DNA from: CAYLKS01 sp964384205 [NCBI: uncultured bacterium]
GTDB taxonomy: Bacteria; JAGOEH01
DNA: 10,156 nt
Direction of reading: 5' to 3'
Assembly: GCA_964384205.1 (NCBI GenBank)
Contig: CAYLKS010000085.1
Span: 1 to 10,156, forward strand
Under the pieces are notes generated by a model, which did not search any database, was not told the origin of the DNA, and saw only the letters and a list, made by a program, of their open reading frames with translations. Made by a program: the position numbers and the translations under genes. This document shows, piece by piece, positions 9,134 to 10,156 of the stretch. Each line of letters begins with the position of its first letter. Position 1 is the first letter of the stretch.

Positions 9134-9240
9134 ATGAGATTAAAGGAAGAAAAAAAGCAATTGCGTTTTATCAGAAAAAAGGCTTATCAATTGATTTTAT
9201 TCTTGCTTGTGAAAGAAAAAAACTTGACATTTTTAATTAA
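9134..9240 (+). CDS. Small ORF needing a -1 shift at A AAA AAG
   Basis: From ATG 9134 the zero frame reads MRLKEEKK and continues to TAA at 9254-9256 through a less convincing stretch that overlaps the next promoter. The heptamer A AAA AAG (9151-9157) is in exactly the X XXY YYZ phase of the classical -1 slippery site (as in E. coli dnaX). Slipping there gives MRLKEEKKAIAFYQKKGLSI plus DFILACERKKLDIFN, 35 aa, ending at 9240, with much more protein-like composition. The alternative is a one-base loss from the seven-A run (natural or sequencing). No stimulatory stem is obvious beyond CAATTG/CAATTG. No family recognised. Confidence 0.35.
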
Positions 9241-9252
9241 ATGTGCTATAAT
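9224..9252 (+). promoter_or_regulatory. Promoter of the 9286 operon
   Basis: TTGACA (9224-9229), 17-bp spacer ending TGC (extended -10), TATAAT (9247-9252). It lies over the end of the small ORF at 9134, giving two promoters in series. Unlike those at 2316 and 3817, no 20-bp site precedes it. Confidence 0.9.
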
Positions 9253-9285
9253 ATAATAAAATAAATGAAAGGAGGTAAAAAGAAA

Positions 9286-9591
9286 ATGTGGGAAAATAAA
9301 GCTTATTATCAAGGAGTTTCTGCAATTTATAAAGATGGGATAGAAGTTGCCGAAACTAAACGTTGGCATATTGTTATTGTGCACGAACCAAAATTATTTT
9401 TAGAATGTCCTTTTAACAAATTCAAAGATGGATTCTATTTTAAACATCCATCTGGTTCTCCTTGCATTGTTAATAAAGGAGCTACTCCTATAACTGCTGA
9501 TTTAAAAGAAGCAGTAAGAAAGAAAATTGAAAAAGGAGAAAAACCTCCTTATATATTTCAAGTTTCAAATACAATAAATGAAAGGAGGTAA
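9286..9591 (+). CDS. Hypothetical protein (101 aa)
   Basis: I use ATG 9286, 9 bases after AAAGGAGGT; an in-frame ATG at 9265 lies upstream of that SD. The protein starts MWENKAYYQGVSAIYKDGIE and continues RWHIVIVHEPKLFLECPFNK, a loop with HPSGSPCIVNKGATPITAD and a helix LKEAVRKKIEKGEKPPYIFQ. The strand-rich first half followed by one helix and a Pro-Pro strand suggests a small alpha/beta fold. Cys 42 and 60 and several His do not make a recognisable metal site. First gene of the final operon; the next starts five bases after its stop. Confidence 0.85.
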   Translation: MWENKAYYQGVSAIYKDGIEVAETKRWHIVIVHEPKLFLECPFNKFKDGFYFKHPSGSPCIVNKGATPITADLKEAVRKKIEKGEKPPYIFQVSNTINERR

Positions 9592-9596
9592 ATAAA

Positions 9597-10037
9597 ATGG
9601 TAACAATTACAATTACAAAAGACATTTACATTTCACCAATTCTTTCTGTTAGAGCTTGTGTTTATGTTGAAGCAGAAAATAAAAAAGAAGCAGAAAGAAT
9701 AATTAAAGAAAGATTAGAACAAAAAGAAAAAGAAATAATTAAGGAAATTAAAGAAATGCAAAGAAAGTGTAAGCATCGTAATATAGTAGAACATAGACAT
9801 TTGGATGGAAGTATTGGAATTTATTGTGCTGATTGTGGCAAATATTTATGTAGTAGAAATACATTGTTTGGTGATGATTTTCTTAAATTTAATCCCGCTA
9901 ATTTTGGACGCAAATTCAGATGTAGAAAATGTGGCAAAGAGTTTATTTGGGGTGAAAATGACCAAGATTTTTGTGAACATTTAGATGGAAAACAGCCTTA
10001 CCTATGGGTAGCATTAAATTTAATTGAATTTTTATAA
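9597..10037 (+). CDS. Coiled-coil protein with two zinc sites (146 aa)
   Basis: ATG 9597 follows GAAAGGAGGTAAATAAA. Order of parts: a beta-rich start (MVTITITKDIYISPILSVRA) of the kind found in proteins with a short 'VYVEAENKKEAERI' ferredoxin-like or RAGNYA-like strand-helix; a Glu/Lys helix at about 28-57 (EAERIIKERLEQKEKEIIKE); a first metal site with C58, H60, C77, C80 and C85 (KCKH and YCADCGKYLC); and a second with C109, C112, C126 and H128 (RCRKCGKEF and FCEH). Two ribbons in tandem suggest nucleic-acid or protein binding. No named family; function unknown. Confidence 0.85.
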   Translation: MVTITITKDIYISPILSVRACVYVEAENKKEAERIIKERLEQKEKEIIKEIKEMQRKCKHRNIVEHRHLDGSIGIYCADCGKYLCSRNTLFGDDFLKFNPANFGRKFRCRKCGKEFIWGENDQDFCEHLDGKQPYLWVALNLIEFL

Positions 10038-10053
10038 TTAAGGAGGGATAAAA

Positions 10054-10156
10054 ATGCTCAAATTAACAAAATCTTCAGAACAAGAATTAAGAAATTATCA
10101 TGTTGGTTCTGGTGTAATATTCTTAAATACTTCAAAAGGAATTTTGAAAATAAATA
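10054..10156 (+). CDS. Hypothetical protein, cut by window end
   Basis: ATG 10054 has TTAAGGAGGGATAAAA as SD and stays open to the last base (34 codons seen: MLKLTKSSEQELRNYHVGSG, then VIFLNTSKGILKIN). Strand-like VIFLNTSKGILKIN suggests a beta hairpin. Third gene of the 9224 operon; too little is present to name it. Confidence 0.7.
   Translation, partial: MLKLTKSSEQELRNYHVGSGVIFLNTSKGILKIN

Noticed and set aside
9187-9384. 65-codon minus-strand frame
   Set aside because: Antisense to the 9224 promoter and 9286 gene; no start signals.

Overview
This window reads as an accessory region, probably a phage, plasmid or integrated element, of a low-GC bacterium. No gene is a recognisable structural, replication, partition or metabolic enzyme gene, so the host cannot be named. 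The bacterial assignment rests on textbook sigma-A type promoters (TTGACA, exactly 17 bp, TATAAT, often with an extended -10 TG) and strong AAAGGAGG Shine-Dalgarno sites. TGA, TAA and TAG all act as stops. Lys/Glu/Ile-rich proteins and AGA arginine codons are compatible with Bacillota (Clostridia) or another AT-rich lineage. Nearly every gene is tiny (21-146 codons), and genes are packed with 1-14 base overlaps, as in phage early or plasmid cargo regions.

Layout. (1) 1-1400: a somewhat GC-richer block with a 5'-truncated helix-turn-helix protein, a phage-type protein with an MCxF...DSH N-terminus, a 31-codon peptide, nested RNA hairpins and one clear Rho-independent terminator. (2) 1400-5790: a long co-directional run of small unknown or Cys-rich genes. 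It is punctuated by 13 copies of a 20-bp site (TGC-N12-TGGCA type), all in the same orientation, several in exact 27-bp phase, and two placed 7-8 bp upstream of near-identical promoters. (3) 5790-6210: an AT-rich non-coding stretch ending in an array of short perfect palindromes (AAAGTTATATAACTTT and AAGCATGCTT). (4) 6213-7217: a leaderless ribbon-helix-helix (RHH) gene followed by four overlapping or adjacent small genes. (5) 7212-7608 minus strand: a two-gene operon with its own promoter; the first gene appears frameshifted. (6) 7701-7817: three 39-bp tandem units carrying six ATAGTGACCCTAT motifs, directly upstream of a second leaderless RHH gene that is a paralogue of the first. (7) 8309-8944: a three-gene overlapping operon, also near-leaderless. 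(8) 8945-10156: a gene-poor, slightly GC-richer spacer, a small gene that seems to need a -1 frameshift at A AAA AAG, then an SD-led operon running off the window.

How it may work together (inference): the two RHH paralogues each sit directly behind a private, dissimilar operator array and are probably autoregulators whose DNA specificity has diverged. They could also be centromere-binding or copy-control proteins. The 20-bp sites form a third, independent regulon-like network over the 1.8-6 kb block; the protein reading them is not identified. The element therefore has at least three separable cis-regulatory codes in about 8 kb and two translation-initiation styles: leaderless for the regulatory units and strong SD for the cargo units.
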